Assembly: GCA_021776795.1 (NCBI GenBank)
Contig: JAJFFC010000017.1
Location: 124,001-188,000, forward strand
Length of the DNA: 64,000 nt
Direction: 5' to 3'
Source: Planctomycetota bacterium
GTDB lineage: Bacteria > Planctomycetota > UBA1135
Position numbers and translations under genes: made by a program. Position 1 is the stretch's first letter, and each line of letters opens with the position of its first letter. Under the pieces are notes generated by a model that was given only the letters and a program-made list of their open reading frames with translations, made no database searches and was not told the DNA's origin. Positions 25,301-34,002 of this stretch are shown piece after piece.

Positions 25301-25829
25301 ATGGTTGCCGGGCAAGAATCGCTTGCGTGAGCTCATCGGGCTGCCGGTCAATGGCGTACCCCTGGCCGACCCGGGCACCGTGGTTTTGTGGTTTTCCGAA
25401 GAGAAGGCCGAGCGCATTGCCGAAGTCGGACAAGAAGCGTGGCGGGAGCGCATAGAAGAGCAATGCCTACGCTTGCTAAAGGCTTGGAAAGTGCAGTTGC
25501 CTGCGCAAGGCATCACGATTGTCTTGCCGCAAAGTCTAGGCGAAGAGCAGGCGGCGACATTGCGCAGCAACCTAGAAGCCGAAGAGTTGCTTCAGCCACG
25601 CGGACCCTTGCAGTGGTCCTGGCATGGCCCCAAGCCAGAGCTTCGCGAAAGCAGTATGACGGTCGGGGGTTGGACACGCCCGCTGTTGGTGTTTGCTGAT
25701 CCGGTAGGCATCGTGCGCAGTGCACGCCGCATGCCCACGACAGGGTCCGCGATTCCCGAAGAGATTTTCCGCCTGCTCGAGATCTATCAAGATCACTCGC
25801 GCCCAGGCATGGCCGGCGCTGCTGATTAA
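22332..25829 (+). CDS. Large secreted gluzincin-like metallopeptidase (peptidase MA-type)
   Basis: A 1165-residue exported protein with a signal peptide (MTRLPRCLPLILPALLAWVSALPASA). A TPR-like helical region (about 45-330) precedes a zinc site: HELTH at 408-412 and a third ligand Glu428 in FAEGRAVW, the HExxH-x15-E layout of MA clan enzymes. Residues about 790-970 form a concanavalin-like jelly roll (MQIEQTTALFNGGVVLGYTRRD; TVTVYGQGKEIAQF) similar to DUF1080-type modules. The rest is unassigned. The three parts suggest a secreted protease that binds its substrate or a polysaccharide. GNAT genes follow at five-base spacings, giving a plus-strand operon of three or four genes. Confidence 0.75.
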   Translation: MTRLPRCLPLILPALLAWVSALPASAVAWLPAPIAQERTRGGLDPFAESMRAGTTALEAGRGEEALNHFQFALTRCPGVEQRFTVLAKLVESAAAAQDANAQWLWTEALIAAAADERGRWKPDRELLAFLPEGGTDAMKELADVRADAVQALLRFRDQQRKSKKPGASLAAEWAEDFARSILKDAEATTMLAKWQDKVPPELSVPWSVQDKVLDGLEEVIRQAQASGDTALVIRAARCLRGLTSQANFDKLQGPRPPGLGGAASLANGALSRARREQMESGAAPWTVEALEDLDEDERRKFTLKHASFANPGVAHSPREWYRLETNCGFGTLLGAAETVELHHQRLANWYGTDPFVGRQGIVRVVPESYGLEEEGAGFWWVGGFQGGDVTTLKFTMSNIPALGRGLTHELTHRFDGAIYPGQPACFAEGRAVWTGGSYGHMDDEEFVEDYVNFGTMRAVRRKGYSVKEELINLLDGEIEDYRDNYSAGYALFVFLRSWTGLEPAAEGAVDVDGIPLGPTAKEGPPIFAEPMEAFLKGSARGKGKASVRFAKWMADGKDGRPADMEAFAKLFDTFLRGFDGPRLARWTKIFDPVPPNGEQAEQVMDEPTFTWLRRRAEPYFGQDQARVAAEIFHQEGMHREALLAFRWTLAVDEPSDAVLSTLQSTLRELSAPEVVWAVAQWPRFASPQRKLVAAQQEPCPWLADIPALEALVQAQSALVQQAAKAGLVQAAAAFAADHDLLAVRLGLAPLAITLENDVDALGHPFHQPEQLMAMQGWHEDGLTDHEERRVEGLWLVTDTGDVHVGRNELRTGTDTMDRQSHWRDAFVLADAWMEPGRYRVSMQIEQTTALFNGGVVLGYTRRDRQVRFSMSGGDVQFARGETAQREAGGAVSWTLDGLYARGGRESGNISFASGSTTFALEFLVDGPTVTVYGQGKEIAQFTTLDAHPIQGRVGFFTSYGAMRVVSPSWARLDRERHAGLAGSEGQGLDPWLPGKNRLRELIGLPVNGVPLADPGTVVLWFSEEKAERIAEVGQEAWRERIEEQCLRLLKAWKVQLPAQGITIVLPQSLGEEQAATLRSNLEAEELLQPRGPLQWSWHGPKPELRESSMTVGGWTRPLLVFADPVGIVRSARRMPTTGSAIPEEIFRLLEIYQDHSRPGMAGAAD

Positions 25830-25834
25830 GCACC

Positions 25835-26296
25835 ATGCACATTCGTCTTGCTGATGCCGAAGACGATGCCGCTTTGCTGGCCTTGTTTCATGACTCCATT
25901 TATGCCCTTGGCCCTGAGTATTACCAGCCAGAGGAGCTGCAGGCTTGGGCGCCCAAAGGCCAAGCGCCGGATTGGCAGAAATGGCGGCGGCGATTGGAAC
26001 CCCTGGTGACATTGACCGCATGGAATGACGAATCTTTATTAGGTTTCCTTTCCTATGAACTGGATGGCCATATTGATTTCCTCTACACCTCACCGCAGGC
26101 GGCAAGGCGTGGTGTTGCGACGACGCTATTGCGCCAAGCAGAGCAAGAACTGCAGGAGCATGGGATCGATGCCTTCTTCACGGAAGCCAGTCGAGTAGCG
26201 AAACCCTTCTTTGCACACCATGGCTATCGTGTAGAGGCGGAAGAGTGGTTGGAGCGTGATGGCGTTTGCTTACGGCGCTTTCGCATGCGAAAGTAG
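25835..26296 (+). CDS. GNAT family N-acetyltransferase
   Basis: A 153-residue protein with the GNAT fold: N-terminal IRLADAEDDAALLALF, the strand-loop LLGFLSYELDGHIDFLYTSP and the acetyl-CoA pyrophosphate loop ARRGVATTLL (about 88-97, the R-x-x-G-x-A motif). It is close to the group of small acetyltransferases acting on amines or peptides; the substrate is unknown. It begins five bases after the large peptidase gene and is followed after five bases by another GNAT-domain gene. Confidence 0.85.
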   Translation: MHIRLADAEDDAALLALFHDSIYALGPEYYQPEELQAWAPKGQAPDWQKWRRRLEPLVTLTAWNDESLLGFLSYELDGHIDFLYTSPQAARRGVATTLLRQAEQELQEHGIDAFFTEASRVAKPFFAHHGYRVEAEEWLERDGVCLRRFRMRK

Positions 26297-26301
26297 TCGC
26301 T

Positions 26302-27523
26302 ATGGATATTCGCCCGCTTACGCAGGACGACTTAGCGTCGGTTTGTCGGGTGTACCGTATTGCCAATCAGAATGAGCGCCGCAGAGGGGATGCGGCACCG
26401 CCGCCCCCAGGGGTCATCCTAGATGAAGATCTCATCACCTGGGAGTTCGAGATTCTTGCTGGCACCACCTTTGTTGCGGTCGAAAGGGAAGAAATCGTGG
26501 GCTTTGTGCATTGGCGCATTCCTGGCCAGATTTCACTCTTGGAATTTCTCCCCGAAAAAGGTTGGGAACAGCGAGCCTATAAACTTTTACGTTTCGCCGA
26601 AGCCCATTTTGTAGATTCGGGGATCAGAACTTGGACAGCGCAAGTGAATCAACCAATGCGCGCATTGCTGGAGCGAGATGGCTTGCGCATGGTGCGCACG
26701 GAGTGGATTCGCATCAATGATTTGCAGACATTGCGCTCCCTCATGCTCTACGGTTCAGGATTTCAGTTTCACTTCTCCCAAGACGTGGCGCCGCAGACCT
26801 TTCTCCAGCGACAAATTGCGAGTTTACATCCTCGCGGGAACGTCTTTGCTGTCGTCGCAATTGGCGTATTGGTCCCGATGATTCTGTTTGTTGTCGACCC
26901 AGTCTTTTTCCGCGGAGAGGGTTTGGATTGGGGTTTCGACCCCTCGCGTTATCGTGCCTTTATTTATGTGAGCGCCGCGGTCGCTGCACTCAATCTTCTC
27001 GGCGCAGTATTTGTTCCCGAAATGGTGGGGACCTTGCGCGCCGGAATGTTCTATGGATCTAGCTTGCTGGTTGCCCTGCTAGCCCTAGGCCTTCTTCCCT
27101 TCAGTTTGATTGGCGTCTTCTATTTCGGCATTGGCGTCCTGGGCTTCCTGCCCTGGCTGGTGGCGTGGCTTTACCATCGCATGGGGCATTGGGCCATCGC
27201 AGAAGAGCGTCAGCGCGCTGGAGATGTCATGGTCTCCCGCGCCCCCATTCTTTGCGGCATGGTATTGGCTTGGCTCCCTGGCCTTGGCGTGCAACGAGCT
27301 TGCGAAGCGCGTGTCGATTGGCATATTGCCCAAATCGAGAGGGGGGGGCGAAGTCGAAGTGCGTGCCGCTGTGCGGGAGCTGAGCTACCTGTATTGGCTG
27401 CATAGCCCAATCAAAATGCGGTACTACCGAGATTCCGATGGGGTGACGCCCACAGAGGTGAGCGACCGCCTTGATGAGGCCTACGATTTGATATTAGAGG
27501 CGAATGGAGTCGATCCTTGGTAA
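26302..27523 (+). pseudogene. GNAT-like domain fused to a multi-pass membrane domain, frame broken at a G8 run
   Basis: Starting at the ATG at 26302, the first 165 residues look like a GNAT domain (MDIRPLTQDDLASVCRVYRIA; VGFVHWRIPG), then four or five membrane segments follow (about 190-330). At 27341-27348 there are eight G; reading on gives an unrelated 18-residue basic/Ala tail and a stop at 27405. Skipping one G keeps a sensible protein to 27523 (406 residues in all), ending in EVEVRAAVRELSYLYW and a polar helix. Either the gene is broken, the run is a sequencing error, or the run slips as a switch. It lies five bases after the first GNAT gene. Confidence 0.7.
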
Positions 27524-27556
27524 TGAGGTAGAGTGTAGGAGTCCCTATTTCTCATC

Positions 27557-27961
27557 ATGACTGAGCAGCCATCCGTTCCGACCCAACCCACTGTCCCTGT
27601 CCAACCACCCGCGCGCCCTGTTGCGCGGCAATCTGCGCCTCCACCGAATGAGGCGCCACATGCCGCCGACATCGCGCGGATGAAAGCCTTCTTGTGGATT
27701 CAGATTTTATTTCTCTTGGCTTCGCCATTAACCGGCGGTTTCCACTTCGCCATGTGGTCGATGCTCGACACTTCGTTATTGCTCCTGTCCATCGGCATCA
27801 CGAACTTGGCATTCGTCGTCGAATCACGCGCTTCACGCCGCCTGATTTTTCAGGTAGCCGCCACCATTTACATAGCCGGTGTGATTGACATGGCCATCAA
27901 TGTGCTCATGTCCGGCGTGCTCGGTTGGCGCCCTGGCATGAAGGCCATGTTGGTTGGCTAG
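27557..27961 (+). CDS. Membrane protein, unknown function
   Basis: A 134-residue protein with a Pro/Gln-rich, cytosolic N-terminus (about 35 residues) followed by three hydrophobic segments (KAFLWIQILFLLASPLTGG; SLLLLSIGITNLAFVV; FQVAATIYIAGVIDMAINVL). No motif identifies a function. AGGAG lies about 14 bases before the ATG, rather far for a ribosome site. It converges on the second toroid gene with two bases between the stops. Confidence 0.65.
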   Translation: MTEQPSVPTQPTVPVQPPARPVARQSAPPPNEAPHAADIARMKAFLWIQILFLLASPLTGGFHFAMWSMLDTSLLLLSIGITNLAFVVESRASRRLIFQVAATIYIAGVIDMAINVLMSGVLGWRPGMKAMLVG

Positions 27962-27963
27962 CC

Positions 27964-30333
27964 TTACTCTTCGAGAGAAATCTCGGCAAAGCCAAAGGCC
28001 CCGGCGCCTAAGGTGCCGTCGGTCACGGCAGTAATCACAATCTTGAGCGTAGATATTCTGGTGCGCTCAGGAAACTCGTATACCGTTTTACGCGTGGCGT
28101 CGGGGTCGAGCTGCAAGATGACCGGCGTCTTGTCTTTGTTGATCCACAGCTCCACCGTGGCCGGCCGAGGATTACTCGTCTGGGCACTTGCCGTATTGCG
28201 TGCTTGCGTGAGTAAAAGTCGCCGCACCTTGGGCTTGCGCTTGCATTTGATCTCAATCGTTGGCGTGGCGTCGTTCTGGGCGCACTCCCAAGCAGACCAA
28301 ACCATGCCGTCAATCATTTTGTCAGAGCCATAAGAGCTAACCTGACTGCTAATCAAAATGGTCGGGCGCGATGCTGGCAGTAGGTTGCGTTCCACGGCCG
28401 ATGCTGCAAGTAGGTCGCCTTCGCGCAAGCCAGTGGCGAAGGTGCCGGAAATCACGGCGCTGAAGCCCAGTCTCGCTGGTGTTGGCGAGCCCTCTTGCGG
28501 CCCAAACACCTCTGCGCGCACTTCCCAGGCCCCTGGGCTTTCGATGTCATGTTGCAACGCAAAGCGATCCCCAACACCCATGCCCACTTCTGTCCAGCTT
28601 GCTGCGCCAGGACGGCGAATCTCATAGCGCACTGCTGTGGGGGCCACGCCCTTTTGGGGTACGACCCACATCGTGGCAGGAGGGCGCGGGTTCACGTGGA
28701 GCACCACTGGGTGCTCACCGAGTTCGGACTCCAAGTGGTCTTTGCGTTGCGCACTCTGTCCGGTGGCAACGGCACGCGCCGTAGCTTTCTTCAGGAACAG
28801 TAAAGCGAAGCAAGTTGTGGCTTCAGGGCGCCCCCAAGGGGTAGTCCATTGTCCTTTCGCTTCTTGGTCGGCAACCAGGAAGCTGGCTCCCGCCCGATAC
28901 CAATCGTGATGGCCGAGTTGCTCGAGGTTCAGCAGTGCGCCCACGCGCTCGATGCCATACAACCAGTAATAGCGCCAGTTTAGTTCATAATGCGGGTTGA
29001 CGGCAGTGGTGAAATCTTCCTGTAAAAACTGCAGGCTTAGTTGAATCGCCTCTTCCACCTTGGGCGCCACCGTGCGCTTCATGCGTTCGCCAAGTTGCTC
29101 ACGCGCAATCGCCATCACGGTGATGCCGGCGGTGGTCATGGAGCCGGTGGGCACGCGGTACCCTGGGTAATAGGCAAAACCTGCGCGCAAGGGCAGCCGC
29201 TTGTTATTCGGGCGCGCCTGATTGTCGAGGCAAAGGTCAATCATGTCCTTCCAAACCTCTTCTGGAATCTCTGCGCCCGCCTCCGCAGCGGCGCGCAAGC
29301 CAAGGGCGGCAAACTGAGAAGTGCTGAAATCCCAATGGCCTTCTGGATAGGCCCAGCCGCCGTTATGCAACTGCCAAGAAATTAAATCATCGGCACGCTC
29401 TTCAATCCACGGCAGGAAATTTTCGTCGTCCATGGCGGCGAGCGCCATGAGTTCGCAGCTGATGGAATAGGTGTCCTCCGAAGGGGCGACCTTGAGGTAG
29501 GCAAGCCCGCGCTGGATGGCAGGGTGACTCGGATTCAAGCCGGAACTCAACAAGGTGTACACCGAAAGCGCAGTGCCGCCATTGCGGTACTGGCCTTGAT
29601 GCTGTTGCCATGAACCATCAATCAACTGTTGGCCGAGCAAATAATCCACGCCACGGTCGACCGCGCGGTTGATGGCAGCTTGCCCAATTCCGCGTTGCGC
29701 TTGCATGACAAAACCCCAGCCGCCATTGGCCGAGGCCACTTGCACCAACAAATGGTTGCGCCCCTCCTGAAGAGATAGACGCAGCTGATCTTCAAAGGGG
29801 TTGGCCTTGCGAACAAAGGCGCGGCGCAGGATGGATTTTCCGTTGAGCCAAACTTCACAGCCATCGTCGCTACCGAGGAGGACATCGACCTCCATCGCGC
29901 GCGGTGCATCCAAGGCGCAGTACAGAAAGGCCGTTTGATTATTGACGCTCTTCGCACCAAGCAGCGAGGCGAAGTCCATGTACCCGCTATCGACTGCGGT
30001 CGTGCCGTGAGGGTCTCGCCCGGTCACCGCCTTCCATTCCAGGGAGCTAGCGCGGCCACTGAAGCTTTCTGCAAGCGCAGGCCACTCTTTGCCAATGGTC
30101 ATGTCCTCGAGGAAGCCATGTAGCGCATGCTCCCCTGGCTTATTGCCGCCTTCGTTATCGAAAGGACCGAGGGCTTGCCAGCCACCGCATTGGAGTTCTT
30201 GTGCCTGCGCCGAAAGCGACGACGCAGAGCCAAGCATGACCAGCATGAGCCAGCCAAGGAGTAGGGTTAGGGTTCGGGACAGGGTTCTGCCAATCAGGGT
30301 TCGGTCCAAGATAGCAGCCGATTGCCGATTCAT
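27964..30333 (-). CDS. Secreted toroid (squalene-cyclase/prenyltransferase-like fold) protein, paralogue 2
   Basis: A 789-residue protein with the same order as the one at 19822-22239: signal peptide (RTLTLLLGWLMLVMLGSASSLSA), beta domain with VWLNGKSILRRAF, toroid repeats (VDYLLGQQLIDGSW, SWQLHNGGWAYPEGHW, LRAAAEAGAEIP) and a C-terminal F5/8-like domain (ATVELWINKDKTPVIL). Segments such as LISWQL-x-NG-x-WAY and QYAALGLRAA/QFAALGLRAA are shared by the pair, so they are paralogues. The ATG at 30333 (AGGA seven bases upstream) is preferred to a GTG at 30444 inside the preceding gene. It follows the secreted gene at 30347 after 13 bases. Ligand unknown. Confidence 0.78.
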   Translation of the reverse strand: MNRQSAAILDRTLIGRTLSRTLTLLLGWLMLVMLGSASSLSAQAQELQCGGWQALGPFDNEGGNKPGEHALHGFLEDMTIGKEWPALAESFSGRASSLEWKAVTGRDPHGTTAVDSGYMDFASLLGAKSVNNQTAFLYCALDAPRAMEVDVLLGSDDGCEVWLNGKSILRRAFVRKANPFEDQLRLSLQEGRNHLLVQVASANGGWGFVMQAQRGIGQAAINRAVDRGVDYLLGQQLIDGSWQQHQGQYRNGGTALSVYTLLSSGLNPSHPAIQRGLAYLKVAPSEDTYSISCELMALAAMDDENFLPWIEERADDLISWQLHNGGWAYPEGHWDFSTSQFAALGLRAAAEAGAEIPEEVWKDMIDLCLDNQARPNNKRLPLRAGFAYYPGYRVPTGSMTTAGITVMAIAREQLGERMKRTVAPKVEEAIQLSLQFLQEDFTTAVNPHYELNWRYYWLYGIERVGALLNLEQLGHHDWYRAGASFLVADQEAKGQWTTPWGRPEATTCFALLFLKKATARAVATGQSAQRKDHLESELGEHPVVLHVNPRPPATMWVVPQKGVAPTAVRYEIRRPGAASWTEVGMGVGDRFALQHDIESPGAWEVRAEVFGPQEGSPTPARLGFSAVISGTFATGLREGDLLAASAVERNLLPASRPTILISSQVSSYGSDKMIDGMVWSAWECAQNDATPTIEIKCKRKPKVRRLLLTQARNTASAQTSNPRPATVELWINKDKTPVILQLDPDATRKTVYEFPERTRISTLKIVITAVTDGTLGAGAFGFAEISLEE

Positions 30334-30346
30334 GGCCGATTCCTGT

Positions 30347-31348
30347 TTAACCAACCACTTCGACCAAGGCCTGACCGATGGCCTGCGCAGTGCTGTCAAC
30401 CGCCTGCATCCATAGCGACAGGCCTTGCGCTCCAGCGGGGACACGAAGGTCGAGCTGGCCAGCGCCTTGGCTGTCTGCGGTCACCGCCAAACTATGCCAC
30501 GGGGCGGTGACGGCGAGGGTGCCGTAGGCGGTGTTGGTAGGGCCGGGGCCATGAGCGCTGACCAAAATCAAACCTTGGCCGAAGGGGCTGAGGTTCTGCA
30601 TTTGGAATAGGGCACGATTGCCGGCGATGAGATTTTGCACGGTCACCGTCGGACCTTGAGGAAGGTCCGCGACGACCGCGCGCAAAAACAGTTCGCGGCT
30701 TTCCACCGCGAAGGACGAGTAGGCATCGAGGCAATCATCACTCGCCGAACTGCGTCCGCTACTACCACTGTTGTAGGCGAGCGTGAATCCACTCCCGCTG
30801 CCACAAGGATTGCTCGGGCGCATTTCCAGGGTGAAGTCGTTGGCGCCGACGGTGATTTGCAAACTGCTGAGATCGACCACTTGCCAGTTGCTGGAATCAA
30901 TTCCGGCGGTTAAACCAGTCAAGGTACCGAGCACGACTCCGGCAGTATCACGCACGACCAGATCAAAATCTGCACTGGCGCCCCATTGGGTGGGGGCTAA
31001 GTAGCGCGCTTCCAGAAGCTGGCCTTGGGCTACGGCAGTGGGGCTGAAGCGCACGGCCAATGCCCAATAGGGCCAGCCGGGAAATAGGTTGGCGTGCTGT
31101 AGGTTGCGCGAGGTTCCGCCATAAACCCCACTGTCATAAGCGAGCTCCGTCGAACCCGGCGGCAATGGCGGACGGAAAGGCGTCGCCCGCGATTGCTGCA
31201 CAAGTTCTTGGGAAAGGGTGCCATCACTTTGACGGTTCGCTCCAACACTCTGTTGGGCCGGTGTGGCCACGGCCAGGCACAGCGCCATTAGCGCGGTAGG
31301 CAACAGAAACTGCCCCTTGAGGCAGGAAAAAGCGAACGGGGCAGCCAT
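30347..31348 (-). CDS. Secreted protein with a C-terminal domain shared with the protein at 37223
   Basis: A 333-residue exported protein (signal peptide ending near AVATPAQQ). The middle part (about 60-230) is a beta-sandwich with an Ser/Gly-rich, Cys-containing loop (SNPCGSGSGFTLAYNSGSSG). The last 90 residues (LFQMQNLSPFGQGLILVSA, GPGPTNTAYG, ADSQGAGQLDLRVPAGAQG, LSLWMQAVDS) form a domain that recurs at the end of the otherwise different protein encoded at 37223-38188, including a polar turn, a G-x-G and a Q-x-x-D near the end. Such repeated C-terminal modules are often attachment or export tags. Function unknown; it is the first gene before the second toroid gene. Confidence 0.65.
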   Translation of the reverse strand: MAAPFAFSCLKGQFLLPTALMALCLAVATPAQQSVGANRQSDGTLSQELVQQSRATPFRPPLPPGSTELAYDSGVYGGTSRNLQHANLFPGWPYWALAVRFSPTAVAQGQLLEARYLAPTQWGASADFDLVVRDTAGVVLGTLTGLTAGIDSSNWQVVDLSSLQITVGANDFTLEMRPSNPCGSGSGFTLAYNSGSSGRSSASDDCLDAYSSFAVESRELFLRAVVADLPQGPTVTVQNLIAGNRALFQMQNLSPFGQGLILVSAHGPGPTNTAYGTLAVTAPWHSLAVTADSQGAGQLDLRVPAGAQGLSLWMQAVDSTAQAIGQALVEVVG

Positions 31349-31411
31349 CCAGAAGGAAGACTACCCCGTAGAGCAGGTGGCGTCCGCGGAAATAGCGGGG
31401 CCAGAGAGCGC

Positions 31412-32191
31412 TTAGTCGCGACGCATCAGCATGAGCAGGATGTGCTTAAACATGATGATGAAGTCCACGAGCAAGGTAGCTGCTCCAGCGACGGCCATGT
31501 TTTCGGGATAACGCTTGAGGATGTTTTGCGTGTCGTAGAGAACGAAGCCGCCCATCAGGACTACCCATGCTAGCGAGAAGCCCCATCCCATGAGACCCCC
31601 GCCGATTCCGAAGAAGGACAGAATCATGATGCCGACTAAGGCAAAGAAGCCCATCCAAAGTGCGCCCCTTAGCCACAGGAAGTCACGCTTGGTGGTGAGC
31701 GCGTATGCGGTCAGACCGGTAAAGACAGCAGCGGTAATCACAAAGGCTTGGGTCACAATCCCACCGCCTTGGCTAAAGATGCCTTCAATGGTTTCGCCTT
31801 GTTGCAACGCGGCCATGGCAGCCTCGTTTCCCTTGGCAAGGGCTAGATACACCAAAGGTGCAGTAAGGAAGCCTTCCACGATGGAAAACAGGCCGATGCC
31901 CACCACATTCATCGGGTAGTTGTTGGCGGTCATGCGCAAGAGCAAGAACATGGCGGCCATGATCAGCATGAAGCCGAGGAATCCACCCATCATCAATGGC
32001 ATGGCGATGTTCATCAGACTTGGCGTGGTCGCCACGACCAAAGTCGTGCCCATCCATAGCACCATGGAGGCGCCAAAGATGGCATAGACCTTGCGCAAGA
32101 AGGCGAGGCGGGTTGGTGTGTCGGCGTAAGCGACAGGCTGCGCCGAAGCGTGTTCGACGGCGCCGGTATGACCGGGTTGGTACTGGTTCAT
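31412..32191 (-). CDS. Bax inhibitor-1 (YccA/YetJ) family membrane protein
   Basis: A 259-residue protein with about seven membrane helices and the family signature near the end, YDTQNILKRYP (residues about 213-223), whose Asp is part of the pH-sensing pair that gates calcium leak in BsYetJ. The N-terminus (about 27 residues) is polar. Related YccA proteins bind the membrane protease FtsH. Its start overlaps the end of the symporter gene by four bases (ATGA, 32188-32191), so it is translated with the GH3 and symporter genes, though no functional link is known. Confidence 0.9.
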   Translation of the reverse strand: MNQYQPGHTGAVEHASAQPVAYADTPTRLAFLRKVYAIFGASMVLWMGTTLVVATTPSLMNIAMPLMMGGFLGFMLIMAAMFLLLRMTANNYPMNVVGIGLFSIVEGFLTAPLVYLALAKGNEAAMAALQQGETIEGIFSQGGGIVTQAFVITAAVFTGLTAYALTTKRDFLWLRGALWMGFFALVGIMILSFFGIGGGLMGWGFSLAWVVLMGGFVLYDTQNILKRYPENMAVAGAATLLVDFIIMFKHILLMLMRRD

Positions 32192-33987
32192 GAATCTATT
32201 CTATCGACAGGCGCACGAAGAGCGTGGCGCCAAGTGCCTTTCAATACGAGCGAGCCGATCAGGGCGCAGGCAAAAGCGGGCCAGGAGGGCCGCGCCAAGA
32301 GCCAGGAGCCGATGCCGAACAGCAGGCCGTAAATCAGGGCGATGCCGCTCATCCAGGCGGCAAAAAGGGGCAAAAGAGAGCGTTTTGCCGCGCCATCGGT
32401 ATCGAGAGGGCCCCACCAGCCCGCCGGCTGCACCTTGGCGTAGAAACTTTCTAAACGTTCCCGCGCGACAGGCTCAGTGGCGAAGGTGGCAATCAGGCTC
32501 GCGGCGACCGAGGCGACGACAATTACCAAGTAGGACACTGGGTAGGGGATATTCAAGACCGCTTCGGAGGCGCCGAGCACGGTGGTGTTGGTCAGAATCG
32601 CTAGCACGGTGCTGGTGGCGAGGGCGGCGACCTCGGTCCAGGGGTTGGCGCGCCACCAAAACCAGCGCATGAGCAGGGCCGGGCCGACGCCAGCAAGAAG
32701 CGCCAAACTAAAGGTGAACAAGTTGGAAATCGAGTTTGCGCTTAGGGCCAACAGGGCGGCGAGGATGCCAATGAACACCTCCATGCCGCGCCCTACCCAC
32801 AGGTAGTGGCGGTCGCTCGCCTTCGGTTTCAGAAAACGTCGGTACACATCATTGACGATATAGGCCGACGCCAAGTTGAAGTGCGTATCAAGCGTGCTCA
32901 TGAACGCCGCCAGAAAACTCGCGCACATCAGGCCGAACAAGCCTGGGCCGAGGTAAGTCGCCATCATTAGGGGATAGGCAGCTTCATGATCGGGTTCCAG
33001 GGTGCCGTCGGCGCCGGCGATCATCGGCAACTGCGCGGGGTCAATCAGCACAATCGATGCCAAGCCGACCAAAATCCATGGCCACGGGCGCAAGCAATAA
33101 TGCGCCAAGTTAAACCACAAGGCGGCACCGCGGGCATGGGCTTCATTGCGGCAGGCGGAGTAGCGCTGCACACCCGCACCGCCGCCGTCGGCATTTTTGT
33201 TTAGCCAACCCTGAATCGCCGTGAAGATCAAAAAAGCGCCGACGCCTTGCGTCCACCACGCCAAGTCTTCCCAGCCGCTGCCATGATGCGGCATGAGGGC
33301 GGTAGTTTCTTTCGGCATTTCCGCGAAACGCTGGCGCGCCTCGGCGAGACCACCTAAATCGGCAACCGCTTCATAAGCCAGCAGCACCGCGCCGCCAAGG
33401 GCGAGGAAGAACTGGAAGAAGTCCGTCACGACCACTCCCCATAGGCCACTCAAGAAGGAGTAACTCAGGGCGAGGACCAAAGCCACGGCCACGATGTACT
33501 GGTCTTGGCGATCATCTTCCGCGCCAATGACCACGCGCACCAACTTGAGCATGGCCAGCAGCACCCAAGCCAAGACCACGGTATTGGTAATCAGCGCGTG
33601 ATAGCCGCCATAAAATCCGCGCAGCACGCGCGCGGCTTTGCCCTGGTAGCGGCGCTCAATGCACTCGGCATCGGTGGTGACCTTCAGCCGTCGCCACCAC
33701 GCCGCCATGCACGTGAAACTGAGCGCGCCGCCCACGGCCATGCCCCACCACAACCAGTTCTGCGAAATGCCGCCGCTGCGCACCCAACCACTGACCACCA
33801 ACGGCGTATCCGCGGCGAAAGAAGTCGCGACCAAACTGGTGCCGGCCACCCACCATGGCAAGGTGCGGCCGGCCAGATAGAAGTCTTCGGTCGAACGCGA
33901 GGCGCGGCGTGTTAAGTAAAAGCCCACGCCTAGGGCGAAGACGATGTAACCCCCGATGGCAAGCCAGTCGAGGGTTGTGAATAGCAC
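32188..33987 (-). CDS. Sodium:solute symporter (SSS family)
   Basis: A 599-residue inner-membrane protein with about 13 to 14 hydrophobic helices and the family entry pattern (FALGVGFYLTRRASRSTEDFYLAGR, WWVAGTSLVATSFAADTP) that contains the sodium-site region. Members take up sugars, amino acids, nucleosides or sialic acid; the closest substrate cannot be read. It follows the GH3 gene by 15 bases and overlaps the Bax-inhibitor gene, so uptake of a sugar released by the GH3 enzyme is a fair inference. Confidence 0.88.
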   Translation of the reverse strand: MLFTTLDWLAIGGYIVFALGVGFYLTRRASRSTEDFYLAGRTLPWWVAGTSLVATSFAADTPLVVSGWVRSGGISQNWLWWGMAVGGALSFTCMAAWWRRLKVTTDAECIERRYQGKAARVLRGFYGGYHALITNTVVLAWVLLAMLKLVRVVIGAEDDRQDQYIVAVALVLALSYSFLSGLWGVVVTDFFQFFLALGGAVLLAYEAVADLGGLAEARQRFAEMPKETTALMPHHGSGWEDLAWWTQGVGAFLIFTAIQGWLNKNADGGGAGVQRYSACRNEAHARGAALWFNLAHYCLRPWPWILVGLASIVLIDPAQLPMIAGADGTLEPDHEAAYPLMMATYLGPGLFGLMCASFLAAFMSTLDTHFNLASAYIVNDVYRRFLKPKASDRHYLWVGRGMEVFIGILAALLALSANSISNLFTFSLALLAGVGPALLMRWFWWRANPWTEVAALATSTVLAILTNTTVLGASEAVLNIPYPVSYLVIVVASVAASLIATFATEPVARERLESFYAKVQPAGWWGPLDTDGAAKRSLLPLFAAWMSGIALIYGLLFGIGSWLLARPSWPAFACALIGSLVLKGTWRHALRAPVDRIDS

Positions 33988-34002
33988 GGGCGCGTAAGCG
34001 GC

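Noticed and set aside
27110-27340. Upstream part of the plus-strand frame 27110-27523 as a separate gene
   Set aside because: It overlaps the membrane domain of the GNAT-membrane gene out of frame. Only its last 58 residues make sense, as the continuation after the G8 run.
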